A stretch of DNA of 64,000 nt from Rhodococcus pseudokoreensis (GTDB lineage Bacteria; Actinomycetota; Actinomycetes; Mycobacteriales; Mycobacteriaceae): contig NZ_CP070619.1 of the NCBI RefSeq assembly GCF_017068395.1, positions 248,001 through 312,000 on the forward strand, given 5' to 3'. Every line of letters starts with the position of its first letter. Position 1 is the stretch's first letter. The translations under genes and the position numbers were made by a program. The notes below the pieces were generated by a model. The model saw only the letters and a program-made list of their open reading frames with translations. It ran no database searches and was not told where the DNA came from. Shown piece by piece: positions 43,364 through 51,247 of the stretch.

Positions 43364-44428
43364 CTACGTTCGGTGACTGTCAGGGTTTTCGGACACTGCT
43401 GGAACCAGACTCAACAACAGATCGGGGCCGATTGTTTCGACCGACTCGTGCCGGAACCGCAGGGCGCCGTCGATCGTGTGCACACCCGCCTCCGACACCG
43501 CGGACGTGCCCGCGCCGAGGACCAGCGGGGCGAGGTACGCCTGGATGCGGTCGACCCGGCCCGCGGCGAGGAACGCGCCGGCCAGCCGGGGCCCGCCCTC
43601 GAGCAGCACGTCGGTGTACTCGGCGAGCGAGGCGAGGACCTCGTCGACGTCGCGGGTGCGCAGCAGCAGGGTGGGCGCCGAGTCGTCGAGGACGCGGGCG
43701 CCGGGCGGGATGTCGCCGAGTCCGACGACGACGCGCACCGGCTGGTGCGCGGCGAGCGACCCGTCGGGCGTTCGGGCGGTCAGGCGCGGGTCGTCGGCCA
43801 GCACCGTCCCCGTCCCGACCACGATCGCGTCGAGTTTCGCGCGGTCGGCGTGCACCCGTTCGCGCGCCTCGGGGCCGGTGATCCACTGGCTGGTGCCGTC
43901 GGCGGCCGCGCTGCGCCCGTCGAGTGTGGCGGCGTACTTCCAGGTCACGTGTGGTCGTCCGGTGCGTTGCCGGTGCAGCCAGGCCCGCAGCGGGCCGCGT
44001 TCGACGTCCTGCGCGCGCAGACCGGACGTCACCTCGACGCCCGCGGAGACGAGGGTCTCGGCGCCGCCCGCGGCCTCCGGGTTGGGGTCGCCGACCGCGT
44101 AGTGCACGGCGACCACACCGGCGTCGAGCAGCGCCCGCGAGCACGGCCCGGTGCGACCGGTGTGGTTGCACGGTTCCAACGTGACGACGGCGGTGCCGCC
44201 GCGGGCGGCGTCCCCCGCCTCCCGCAGCGCGACGACCTCGGCGTGGGGGCCGCCGGGCGGCTGCGTCATCCCGACACCGGCGATGCGCCCGGCGGCGTCG
44301 AGGACCACCGCGCCGACCGCCGGGTTCGGGCTGGTGAATCCGCGCGCCGACTCCGCGGCGCCGATCGCGATCTGCATCGCGGCGTCGAGGTCCGCAGCCG
44401 AATTCTCGTGCCGCACGTGGGGGTTCAC
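43364..44428 (-). CDS. ribD: Bifunctional riboflavin deaminase/reductase RibD
   Basis: A 354-residue fusion. The N-terminal deaminase has the zinc motif PHAEVVALREAG and TLEPCNHTGRTGPCSRALLD; the C-terminal reductase has RPHVTWKYAATLDGRSAAAD and a LLEGGPRLAGAFLAAG segment for NADPH. The annotated GTG at 44428 gives MNPHVRHENS; a later in-frame ATG at residue 18 is possible. It lies 16 bp after rpe. No flavin riboswitch is recognisable in front of the cluster. Confidence 0.95.
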   Translation of the reverse strand: MNPHVRHENSAADLDAAMQIAIGAAESARGFTSPNPAVGAVVLDAAGRIAGVGMTQPPGGPHAEVVALREAGDAARGGTAVVTLEPCNHTGRTGPCSRALLDAGVVAVHYAVGDPNPEAAGGAETLVSAGVEVTSGLRAQDVERGPLRAWLHRQRTGRPHVTWKYAATLDGRSAAADGTSQWITGPEARERVHADRAKLDAIVVGTGTVLADDPRLTARTPDGSLAAHQPVRVVVGLGDIPPGARVLDDSAPTLLLRTRDVDEVLASLAEYTDVLLEGGPRLAGAFLAAGRVDRIQAYLAPLVLGAGTSAVSEAGVHTIDGALRFRHESVETIGPDLLLSLVPAVSENPDSHRT

Positions 44429-44444
44429 GATGTGCCGGGTGCCG

Positions 44445-45128
44445 CTACCGGGACAGGCTCAGGTGCGGCGACGCCTTCGCGGCGCTGGCCCGCAGGGCGC
44501 GCACGGCCTCCGCGGGATCGCTCGTGCCGTAGACGGCGGAGCCGGCGACGAAGCAGTCGACACCGGCCTCGGCGGCGGCCTCGACGGTGTCGGCGTTGAT
44601 GCCGCCGTCGATCTCCACGACGAGGCGCAGCTCACCGGAGTCGACGAGGCGGCGGACGGCCTTCGCCTTCGACAGGACCTCCGGGATGAACGACTGACCG
44701 CCGAAGCCGGGTTCGACGCTCATGACGAGGAGCGTGTCGAAGTCCTTCAGGATCTCGAGGTACGGCTCGATCGGCGTGCCGGGCTTGACGCTGAGGCCGG
44801 CCTTGGCGCCGGCGGCGCGGATGTCGCGGGCGACGGACCGGGGGTCGTCGGTCGCCTCGGCGTGGAACGTGACGTTGTGCGCGCCGGCCTCCGCGTACGG
44901 CGGCGCCCAGCGGCCGGGGTCGTCGATCATGAGATGGCAGTCGAGCGGGATGTCCGTCGCCGCGAGGAGACTCGTCACGACGGGCAGGCCGAGGGTCAGG
45001 TTGGGCACGAAATGTGCGTCCATCACATCGACGTGCAGCCAGTCGGCACCGGCGACCGCATCCGCCTCCTCGGCGAGACGCGCGAAATCGGCAGAGAGAA
45101 TGGACGGTGCGATCATCGGGGTTGCCAC
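44445..45128 (-). CDS. rpe: Ribulose-phosphate 3-epimerase
   Basis: A 227-residue TIM-barrel epimerase interconverting ribulose-5-phosphate and xylulose-5-phosphate. Motifs: [55 protein letters not shown] and [22 protein letters not shown] at 45128. It heads the rib gene cluster, a logical place since ribulose-5-phosphate is a riboflavin precursor, and is divergent from the MmcQ gene. Confidence 0.96.
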   Translation of the reverse strand: MATPMIAPSILSADFARLAEEADAVAGADWLHVDVMDAHFVPNLTLGLPVVTSLLAATDIPLDCHLMIDDPGRWAPPYAEAGAHNVTFHAEATDDPRSVARDIRAAGAKAGLSVKPGTPIEPYLEILKDFDTLLVMSVEPGFGGQSFIPEVLSKAKAVRRLVDSGELRLVVEIDGGINADTVEAAAEAGVDCFVAGSAVYGTSDPAEAVRALRASAAKASPHLSLSR

Positions 45129-45186
45129 GCGCCGAAGTTTAGTCGTACGCGTGTGGGGGCCGGGTCACGCGGTCCATACTGGGCGC

Positions 45187-45525
45187 ATGCCGACCTGGAC
45201 GGACGTCGTGGCGATCGGTGCGTCGCTGCCGGAGGTGCAGGAGAGCACCTCGTACAACACTCCGGCACTGAAAGTGGCGGGCAAGTTGCTCGCCCGGTTG
45301 CGGGCCGAGTCGGACGGTGGCCTGGTGGTGATGTGCGACCTCGACGAGAAGGCGGCCCTGCTCGCCGAGGGCGCGCCGTTCTACACCACTGCGCACTACG
45401 ACGGTCACGGTTCGATCCTCGTGGACCTCGAGAAAGTCGACGTCCCGCAGCTGACCGAGTTGCTGCGGGACGCCTGGCGGATCAAGGCCCCGGCGAAGCT
45501 GCGCAAGCAGTTCGACCAGACCTGA
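45187..45525 (+). CDS. MmcQ/YjbR family protein
   Basis: A 112-residue protein of the MmcQ/YjbR (DUF419) superfamily: the opening WTDVVAIGASLPEVQESTSY, then PALKVAGKLLARLRAESD and the C-terminal LTELLRDAWRIKAPAKLRK match the family's small alpha/beta fold, often described as DNA-binding-like. ATG at 45187; longer ORF extensions run antisense to rpe. It stands alone, divergent from rpe and convergent with the SDR gene. No specific function is known. Confidence 0.85.
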   Translation: MPTWTDVVAIGASLPEVQESTSYNTPALKVAGKLLARLRAESDGGLVVMCDLDEKAALLAEGAPFYTTAHYDGHGSILVDLEKVDVPQLTELLRDAWRIKAPAKLRKQFDQT

Positions 45526-45534
45526 CGGGAAGGC

Positions 45535-45573
45535 GAGGGCCCGGGCGGCGCCCGCACACCGGCCCGGACCCTC
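45535..45573. terminator. Hairpin between MmcQ and SDR genes
   Basis: GAGGGCCCGGGC (45535-45546) pairs with GCCCGGACCCTC (45562-45573), 11 of 12 bases complementary, between two convergent stops. Confidence 0.65.
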
Positions 45574-45585
45574 ATCGGATCGGCG

Positions 45586-46443
45586 TCAGACGCCGAGCTT
45601 GAGGCCCGCCCCTGCGTCGACCCGGAGTTGCTGACCGGTGACGAACCGGGACTCGTCGGACGACAGGAACACCACCGCGTGCGAGACGTCCTCGGGTTCG
45701 ACCCACGGAGTGGGCATCGCCTGCATGAACGGGAACGTGACCTTCGCGTCCTCGGCGGTCGGGTTCTCGAGGTCGGGTCGGAACGTGCGGAACATCGGGG
45801 GGCTCTGCAGCATGTCCGTGTTGCAGTTGGTGGGGTGGATCGCGTTGACGCGGATCGACTTCGGGCCCAGGGTGAGGGCTAGCGAGTTGGTGTACGTCCA
45901 CAGCATCTTCTTGGCGAGGCCGTAGCCGTCGCCGCCCGGCCCCTGCAGTGCCTGCTGGCCGTTCAGGCCGGTCTGCGGGACCAGCCCGGCCACCGATCCC
46001 GTCGCGATGATCGACGCGCCGGCGTCCAGGTGCGGGAGGGCCGAGTGGATCGTGTTGACCACACCGACGAAGTCGACGTCGAACGCATCGACGAAGCCAT
46101 CGACGGGTACGTCGTTTCCGAGGGGCGCGATCCCCGCGTTGGCGACGACGACGTCCAGCCGTCCCAGCGTCGCGACCGCGGCGTCGAGTTCGCGGCGCAG
46201 CGCCGCCCGGTCGCGCACGTCCACCTTGGCGGTGACGACGCGGCGCCCCGCCTTCTCGACGAGCCGTCCCGTCTCCGCGAGGTCGGCCTCGGTGGCCAGC
46301 GGGTACTCGTTGGATGCGATGTCCTCGCAGAGGTCGAAGGCGATGATGTCGGCGCCCTCGTCGGCGAGATGCACTGCATGACTTCGACCCTGACCCCGCG
46401 CCGCTCCGGTGATCAGAACGACCTTCCCCGCTACCCGATTCAT
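45586..46443 (-). CDS. Mycofactocin-type short-chain dehydrogenase/reductase
   Basis: A 285-residue SDR. The nucleotide motif is VVLITGAARGQGRSHAVHLA; the catalytic tyrosine-lysine pair is in DGYGLAKKMLW, with a serine in IIATGSVAGL. An insertion after the second strand, FDLCEDIASNEYPLATEADL, and the extended loop before the active site are features of mycofactocin-coupled SDRs (carveol dehydrogenase-like), which keep NAD tightly bound. ATG at 46443 has GGAGGA six bases upstream. Two boxes fitting the KstR consensus lie in its promoter. It sits between rsmB and the convergent MmcQ gene. Substrate unknown; a sterol or other cyclic alcohol is an inference from the promoter. Confidence 0.88.
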   Translation of the reverse strand: MNRVAGKVVLITGAARGQGRSHAVHLADEGADIIAFDLCEDIASNEYPLATEADLAETGRLVEKAGRRVVTAKVDVRDRAALRRELDAAVATLGRLDVVVANAGIAPLGNDVPVDGFVDAFDVDFVGVVNTIHSALPHLDAGASIIATGSVAGLVPQTGLNGQQALQGPGGDGYGLAKKMLWTYTNSLALTLGPKSIRVNAIHPTNCNTDMLQSPPMFRTFRPDLENPTAEDAKVTFPFMQAMPTPWVEPEDVSHAVVFLSSDESRFVTGQQLRVDAGAGLKLGV

Positions 46444-46493
46444 CTGAAGTCCTCCACTCGCTTCGTGACGTACGTCTCTGTCGCGAAAATAAT

Positions 46494-46530
46494 TAGAACA
46501 CGTTTCACAACAAAAGTGAAACAAGTTCTA
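46494..46530. promoter_or_regulatory. Paired KstR-like operators upstream of the SDR gene
   Basis: TAGAACACGTTTCA (46494-46507) and TGAAACAAGTTCTA (46517-46530) both match the KstR consensus TNNAACNNGTTNNA exactly. They are mirror images of each other: together AGAAC..GTTTCAC and GTGAAAC..GTTCT form a palindrome with a 7-bp AT-rich centre and only two mismatched pairs. They lie 51-87 bp before the SDR ATG, on the non-coding side of the rsmB stop. Confidence 0.6.
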
Positions 46531-46561
46531 CCGAGTTTCGGATAGGGGGAAGGCGACCGTC

Positions 46562-47989
46562 CTACGGCTTGCGCAACGCGGCCATGAACATCGCGTCGGT
46601 CCCCTGCCGGTGCGGCCAGAGCTGGACACTCGGACCGCCTCCCAGACCGGGCACCCCGGGAACGAGTTCGCGCGTGTCGAGCGCCGTGAGCCCGTGGCGC
46701 CGCACCGCGTCCGCGACCACGGCCACCGTCTCGGACAGGTGCGGCGAACACGTCGCGTACAGGATCACGCCGCCGGGGCGAACCAGCTCGGCGGCCGACG
46801 CGAGGAGTTCCCGCTGCAGCTTCGCGAGACCCGCCACGTCCGACGGCTGCCGGCGCCACCGCGCCTCCGGACGCCGGCGCAGCGCACCCAGCCCGGTGCA
46901 CGGCGCGTCGACCAGGATGCGGTCGAACCCGCCCTCCAGCCCGGGATCGCGGCCGTCGGCAACGTGCACGTCGACGGGAAGTTCCTTCGTCGTCTTGCGG
47001 ATCAGGTCCGCGCGGTGTGCCACCGGTTCCACGGCGTCGAGGCGCCCGCCCTCGATCCCGGCGAGCGCTCCGAGCAGGGCGGCCTTGCCGCCGGGGCCCG
47101 CGCACAGGTCGAGCCAGCGACCGGTGTCCGGTCCGTCCAGCGGCGCCAGCGACAGCGCGCGGGCGACGAGCTGACTGCCCTCGTCCTGCACTCCGGCGAG
47201 CCCCTCGCGGACCGCGTCGAGCAGACCCGGGTCGCCACCGTCCAGGTAGACGGCGTACGGCGAGTACCGGCCCACCTCGCCGCCGGTGGCGAGCGCGAGT
47301 TCCTCCGACGAGATCTCTCCGGGGCGGGCGACGAGATGGACCGCGGGCCGCGCGTCGTCGGCGATGAGCACGTCCTCGAGTTCCCCGGCGTCGGCGCCGA
47401 GCGCGTCCGCGAACACCTGCGCGATCCACGTGGGCTGCGCGTGCTCGAACGCCAGCCGCCCCACCGGGTCGGCCGGAGCGAGACGCTCCACCCATTCCGC
47501 CTCCGACCGCTCCGACACCCGGCGCAGCACGGCGTTGACGAAGCCCGCCTTCCCCGGGCCGGCCTCCGCGCGGACCAGGTCGACGGAGGTGGCGACGGCG
47601 GCGTGCGGGGCGACGCGGGTGCGCAGCAACTGGTAGGCGCCCAACTGGAGAACGTCGAGGAGCGGTCCGTCGATCTCGGCGATCGGCCTGCCCGCGCAGT
47701 CGGCGATCACGGCGTCGAGGAGTCCGCGGGCACGGGCGGCGCCGTACGCCAGTTCCGTGGCGAGGGCGGCGTCACGGCCGTCCAGGCGTCGTTCACGCAG
47801 CAGCCCGGGCAGGACGAGGTTGGCGTAGGCGTCGCGTTCCCGGACGGCGCGCAGCACGTCCCTCGCGGCGAGCCGCGGCTGGTCGAGTCCGGACTGGGAC
47901 GCGTCGGGGCGGCGCGCCTGCCGGGGGCGGTCGTTGCGGCCACCCGAGCCGGACTGGCCGCGGCGTGCGGGCCTTCTGGATTCGCTCAC
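46562..47989 (-). CDS. rsmB: 16S rRNA m5C methyltransferase RsmB (Fmu/Sun)
   Basis: A 475-residue enzyme with an N-terminal NusB-like RNA-binding domain (from about residue 40; [20 protein letters not shown]) and a C-terminal SAM-dependent catalytic domain. The SAM site is [20 protein letters not shown]; the two catalytic cysteines are in [19 protein letters not shown] and [17 protein letters not shown]. The first ~40 residues are Arg/Gly-rich. GTG at 47989 overlaps the fmt stop (GTGA). Confidence 0.95.
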   Translation of the reverse strand: MSESRRPARRGQSGSGGRNDRPRQARRPDASQSGLDQPRLAARDVLRAVRERDAYANLVLPGLLRERRLDGRDAALATELAYGAARARGLLDAVIADCAGRPIAEIDGPLLDVLQLGAYQLLRTRVAPHAAVATSVDLVRAEAGPGKAGFVNAVLRRVSERSEAEWVERLAPADPVGRLAFEHAQPTWIAQVFADALGADAGELEDVLIADDARPAVHLVARPGEISSEELALATGGEVGRYSPYAVYLDGGDPGLLDAVREGLAGVQDEGSQLVARALSLAPLDGPDTGRWLDLCAGPGGKAALLGALAGIEGGRLDAVEPVAHRADLIRKTTKELPVDVHVADGRDPGLEGGFDRILVDAPCTGLGALRRRPEARWRRQPSDVAGLAKLQRELLASAAELVRPGGVILYATCSPHLSETVAVVADAVRRHGLTALDTRELVPGVPGLGGGPSVQLWPHRQGTDAMFMAALRKP

Positions 47990-48909
47990 TGTGCCCGTAC
48001 CTCCGCGTCGAGTCGTGCGCCTCGTGCCCAGTCCAGGGCGGCCATCTGTTTCTTGCCCTGCGGCTGGACGCGGTCGAGCCGCACCGCCACCGTGGACGTC
48101 CCGATCAGAAATCCGGACTTGGTCACGGAGATCTCCCCCGGCTCCAGTCGCTCGTCCGTCACGGTGACCGGGCCGACCTTGACGCGCAGATCACCGATCG
48201 TCGTCCAGGCGCCGGGCGCGGGGGTCACCGACCGGACGTGCCGGTCCACCACCACAGCCGTTCTGTCCCACCGGATCCGGGCCGCCTCGACCGTCACCTT
48301 GGCGGCGTGCGAGACCCCCTCGGCCGGTTGCGGGACCGCGGTGATCGCGCCGTCCTCGATCCCGTCGAGCACCGACTCCAGGAGTACGGCGCCGCTGTCG
48401 GCGAGGCGTCCGAGGAGGTCGCCTGCGGTGTCGGTGTCCCGGATCCGCTCGGTGACCACCCCGTAGACCGGACCGGTGTCCATCCCCGCCTCCAGCCGGA
48501 ACGCGCTCGCGCCGGTCATGTCGTCGCCCGCGCCGATCGCGGCCTGCACGGGGGCGGCCCCGCGCCACGCCGGCAACAGCGAGAAGTGCAGGTTCACCCA
48601 GCCGTGGACCGGGATGTCGAGTACCTTCTGCGGCAGCAGCGCGCCGTAGGCGACGACGGGCGCACAGTCGGGTGCGAGGTCGGTGAGGCGCGCCAGGAAC
48701 TCCGGTTCCGTGGGCCGCTCGGGCGTGAGCACCTCGATGCCGTGGGAGTCGGCGAGTGCGCCGATCGGTGAGCGAACCACCTTGCGTCCACGCCCGGCGA
48801 CCGCGTCGGGGCGGGTGATCACGGCCACGACGTCGTGGCGTGGCGAACGGATCAGGCGTTCGAGGGAGGGAACGGCGGGCTCGGGGGTTCCGGCGAAGAC
48901 TATGCGCAC
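47986..48909 (-). CDS. fmt: Methionyl-tRNA formyltransferase
   Basis: A 307-residue enzyme that formylates initiator Met-tRNA. The first residues [19 protein letters not shown], the folate/catalytic motif [20 protein letters not shown] and the active-site [14 protein letters not shown] are typical. GTG at 48909 gives 307 residues; the frame stays open far upstream but that leader is not conserved. No def gene (deformylase) is adjacent. Confidence 0.95.
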   Translation of the reverse strand: MRIVFAGTPEPAVPSLERLIRSPRHDVVAVITRPDAVAGRGRKVVRSPIGALADSHGIEVLTPERPTEPEFLARLTDLAPDCAPVVAYGALLPQKVLDIPVHGWVNLHFSLLPAWRGAAPVQAAIGAGDDMTGASAFRLEAGMDTGPVYGVVTERIRDTDTAGDLLGRLADSGAVLLESVLDGIEDGAITAVPQPAEGVSHAAKVTVEAARIRWDRTAVVVDRHVRSVTPAPGAWTTIGDLRVKVGPVTVTDERLEPGEISVTKSGFLIGTSTVAVRLDRVQPQGKKQMAALDWARGARLDAEVRAQ

Positions 48910-49158
48910 GCCGGCGACCCACACGACGGACGGTGGACCGCTGCGCGGGCCGAAACGGTACTCACGAAGGAAGCTCCCCTTTGATCGACGATGTGCCGAC
49001 CAGTCTAGGGAGTCGCACCCGGGCCGTGACACTCGGCGAACGGTCGGCGAAGCGATTCCGCGGAACCGCACACAGCGACGGCGGACGGGTATTGACTGTT
49101 CTGAGGCCGGCGCGAACGGTCGGGCCGGTGTCCCGTTTTCGAACCTCTGGAGGTAACG
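48910..49158. other. Divergent intergenic region, fmt / 68-residue gene
   Basis: These 249 bp must hold promoters for both genes. TTGACT at about 49092-49097 could be a -35 for the small gene, but no convincing -10 follows at 17 bp. No gene is seen. Confidence 0.4.
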
Positions 49159-49365
49159 ATGGCAGGAATCGAGAGCAAGTTCGACAAGGCCTACGAGACG
49201 AAGCCCGTCGAAGAACTGGCAGGCGCCCCCGTCGCCGCCCTGCAGGGCGTGAGCGATTCCGACGCCGAACACCTGGCGGCCGCGTTCAACATCAAGACCG
49301 TGAAGGACCTCGGCACCAACAAGTACTTCCTGTGGGCGCAGGCCGTCGCGAAACTGGCGGAGTAG
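49159..49365 (+). CDS. Small conserved protein, HhH-like, 68 residues
   Basis: A soluble 68-residue protein. Its core, [20 protein letters not shown] followed by [20 protein letters not shown], resembles the helix-hairpin-helix pattern (G-hydrophobic-turn-A-x-x-L ... hydrophobic-x-x-DL). ATG at 49159 has a strong GGAGG five bases upstream, and a perfect terminator follows, so it is a well-formed monocistronic gene despite its size. No named family is recognised; nucleic-acid binding is a guess from the motif. Confidence 0.78.
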   Translation: MAGIESKFDKAYETKPVEELAGAPVAALQGVSDSDAEHLAAAFNIKTVKDLGTNKYFLWAQAVAKLAE

Positions 49366-49377
49366 CAGTCACACACG

Positions 49378-49416
49378 AGAAGCGGGGAGCCGTGCAGTGC
49401 ACGGCTCCCCGCTTCT
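49378..49416. terminator. Bidirectional hairpin terminator, 68-residue gene / lipase
   Basis: A perfect inverted repeat of 19 bp (49378-49396 with 49398-49416) lies between two convergent genes, 13 bp from each stop. Confidence 0.9.
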
Positions 49417-49428
49417 GTCCGTCGTGAG

Positions 49429-50406
49429 CTAGCGGTTGCTGTCGACGACGACCTCCGGGATGCCCGCGCCGATCGGGACGAACTCGCAGCGGGCGAGCGG
49501 AACCGCGTCCGGGTCGAGCGCCGCACGGACGAGATCGAGTGCGAATGGATCGTACGGAGCGCGGAAGTGTCCGGTGCCGTCCTCGGGGCATCGATCCTGG
49601 ATCAGGATGTTGGCCGCCCCGGCGCCGCGGAGCGCCATGTTCGTGTACGGCTGAATCATCTCGTCGTATCGTGACCCGATCGTCGTGTACGAGACGCCGG
49701 GCACCGTGTCGCCGCCCGAGTTGAGGTCGTTCATGAACGGTGAGCCCTGCATCTGCTGACTGACGGCCACCGAGGTCACCGTGCGGGCGAACTCCGGGCC
49801 GCCGGGCAGCGCCTGCACGACCGGAACGAGTCCGTACATCACTCCCCCGTAGCTGGGCGACGCGAGTCCGACCCAGTGGTCGACGAACGGGGCGCCGCCG
49901 AGCTTGTTGACGTAGTACCTGGTGACGTTCGCGCCCTGCGAGTAGCCGACGACGTCGACCTTGCCGGCGCCGGTGGCGTCGCGGACCCGGTCGACGAACC
50001 GGCCGAACTCCCCCGCGCTCGCGACGATGTCCTCGGTCCCGAACGAATCGGCGCCCGGTGCACCGCCGTAGTCGAGCGCGAACACGCAGTAGCCGTCCGC
50101 GGCGAGCATCGGCGACAGGGCCGCCCAGTCGGCATAGGCGCTGGCGTCGGTGCCGTGCGCGAGCACGACCGGCTCGGGGTGGTCCGCGGAGGGCGTACAG
50201 GAGAAATCGTTCGATCCGGCGGGCGCGCTGCCCGGGTGGTCGTGCGCGTACGCGGCGGCGGCACTACGGCCGGTCTGGGGAAGCCCCGCACCTGTGGGCA
50301 CGACGAATGAGGGTGGGGAGGCGTCGTCCGCCTGGGCGGTGGACACTGCGCCGGACATCAGCAGGACGACACCCGCGACGACCGCACCGGCACCCCGAAA
50401 CCTCAT
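49429..50406 (-). CDS. Secreted lipase/esterase (class 2 alpha/beta hydrolase)
   Basis: A 325-residue protein with a signal peptide (MRFRG, hydrophobic AVVAGVVLLMSGAVSTA, probable cleavage after AQA near residue 26). The nucleophile elbow GYSQG is in VDVVGYSQGANVTRYYVNKL, and the oxyanion region PVVLAHGTDASAYADW precedes it; the acid and histidine are plausibly in the later TVPGVS and GTGHFRAPYD segments. It has the look of bacterial lipase family 2 (EstA/LipB type). ATG at 50406. It lies downstream of a PadR gene on the same strand with a 98-bp gap, and may or may not be co-regulated. Confidence 0.87.
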   Translation of the reverse strand: MRFRGAGAVVAGVVLLMSGAVSTAQADDASPPSFVVPTGAGLPQTGRSAAAAYAHDHPGSAPAGSNDFSCTPSADHPEPVVLAHGTDASAYADWAALSPMLAADGYCVFALDYGGAPGADSFGTEDIVASAGEFGRFVDRVRDATGAGKVDVVGYSQGANVTRYYVNKLGGAPFVDHWVGLASPSYGGVMYGLVPVVQALPGGPEFARTVTSVAVSQQMQGSPFMNDLNSGGDTVPGVSYTTIGSRYDEMIQPYTNMALRGAGAANILIQDRCPEDGTGHFRAPYDPFALDLVRAALDPDAVPLARCEFVPIGAGIPEVVVDSNR

Positions 50407-50504
50407 GATCCCTCCCGACTTCGCTGCGACGTTTCTGTGAACCTTCCCAGAATGTGCACGCTCTGTCGCGTCGAGCCGGCGGGTCCGCAGCGGGGTGCAG
50501 CGGC

Positions 50505-51161
50505 CTACGAGTCGGCCTCGTCCTTGCCCGCGTCGCTCTGATCGTCTTCCGCGAGAAGGCGATACAACGAGCGCCGCGCTTCGGTGAGAATCTCGCCGGC
50601 CCGCCGGACCTGGTCGTCGTCGCCGACCGCCGCGACCTGCCCCGCAGCGCCCATCAGCAGCCCGATCAGGCCCCGCAGGTCCTCAGCCGGCCTGCCGACG
50701 CTCTCCCGGACGTCGTCCCACGGGGTGCCGAGTTCGGTCTTGTTCGCTTCGACGAAGGCCTTGCCTTCGTCCGTGAGGCGCGCGGTCTTGCGGCCCGCCA
50801 CCTTTTCGATGAGCACCAGGCCCTCGTCCTCGAGCTGCGACAGCGCGGGGTAGATCGACCCGGGACTGGGCTTCCACACCCCGTCGCTGCGTTCGACGAT
50901 CTGCTGGATCAGCTCGTAGCCGTGCATCGGCTGCTCGGTGAGCAGCAGCAGGATCGCGGAGCGGACATCGCCGCGCCGTCCCCGCCCACCCCGCCCGCGT
51001 CCGCGGCCGAAGTGCATTCCGGGCCCGAAGCCCGGACCGCCCTCGGGGCCGAAGCCGCCTCGGCGGTGTCCGTGACGGTGCGGCCCGTCGGGGCGTGCCA
51101 TCCGTTCGCGTCCGAATCGTTCCCGTCGGGAACCTCTGTGTTCGAAATGGAAGTCTTCCAT
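50505..51161 (-). CDS. PadR-family transcriptional regulator
   Basis: A 218-residue regulator. The winged helix of PadR is in the middle: RSAILLLLTEQPMHGYELIQ, then VWKPSPGSIYPALSQLEDEG and LVLIEKVAGRKTARLTDEGK. The N-terminal ~65 residues are rich in Gly, Arg, His and Phe with no predicted fold, and the C-terminal half is helical, for dimerisation. ATG at 51161 is preferred over 51164 because AAGGAGG is then six bases upstream. A palindrome lies in its promoter. PadR proteins usually repress neighbouring genes and sense small aromatic or toxic ligands; the ligand here is unknown. Confidence 0.9.
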   Translation of the reverse strand: MEDFHFEHRGSRRERFGRERMARPDGPHRHGHRRGGFGPEGGPGFGPGMHFGRGRGRGGRGRRGDVRSAILLLLTEQPMHGYELIQQIVERSDGVWKPSPGSIYPALSQLEDEGLVLIEKVAGRKTARLTDEGKAFVEANKTELGTPWDDVRESVGRPAEDLRGLIGLLMGAAGQVAAVGDDDQVRRAGEILTEARRSLYRLLAEDDQSDAGKDEADS

Positions 51162-51177
51162 CATCAGCCTCCTTCTG

Positions 51178-51205
51178 TATCGCTGATGCATCAACGATAT
51201 ATCGT
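51178..51205. promoter_or_regulatory. Probable PadR operator
   Basis: A 22-bp near-perfect palindrome (51178-51199, one mismatched pair, centred on TGATGCATCA) overlaps the perfect palindrome ACGATATATCGT (51194-51205). They lie 16-44 bp before the padR start, consistent with autoregulation. Confidence 0.55.
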
Positions 51206-51247
51206 CAATCGCGAGACGACAAGACCCTTTTCTGTGACGGTGGTCAA

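Noticed and set aside
45129..45186. FMN riboswitch ahead of the rib cluster
   Set aside because: The 58-bp gap before rpe is too short and the other rib gaps show no conserved RFN-element sequence.
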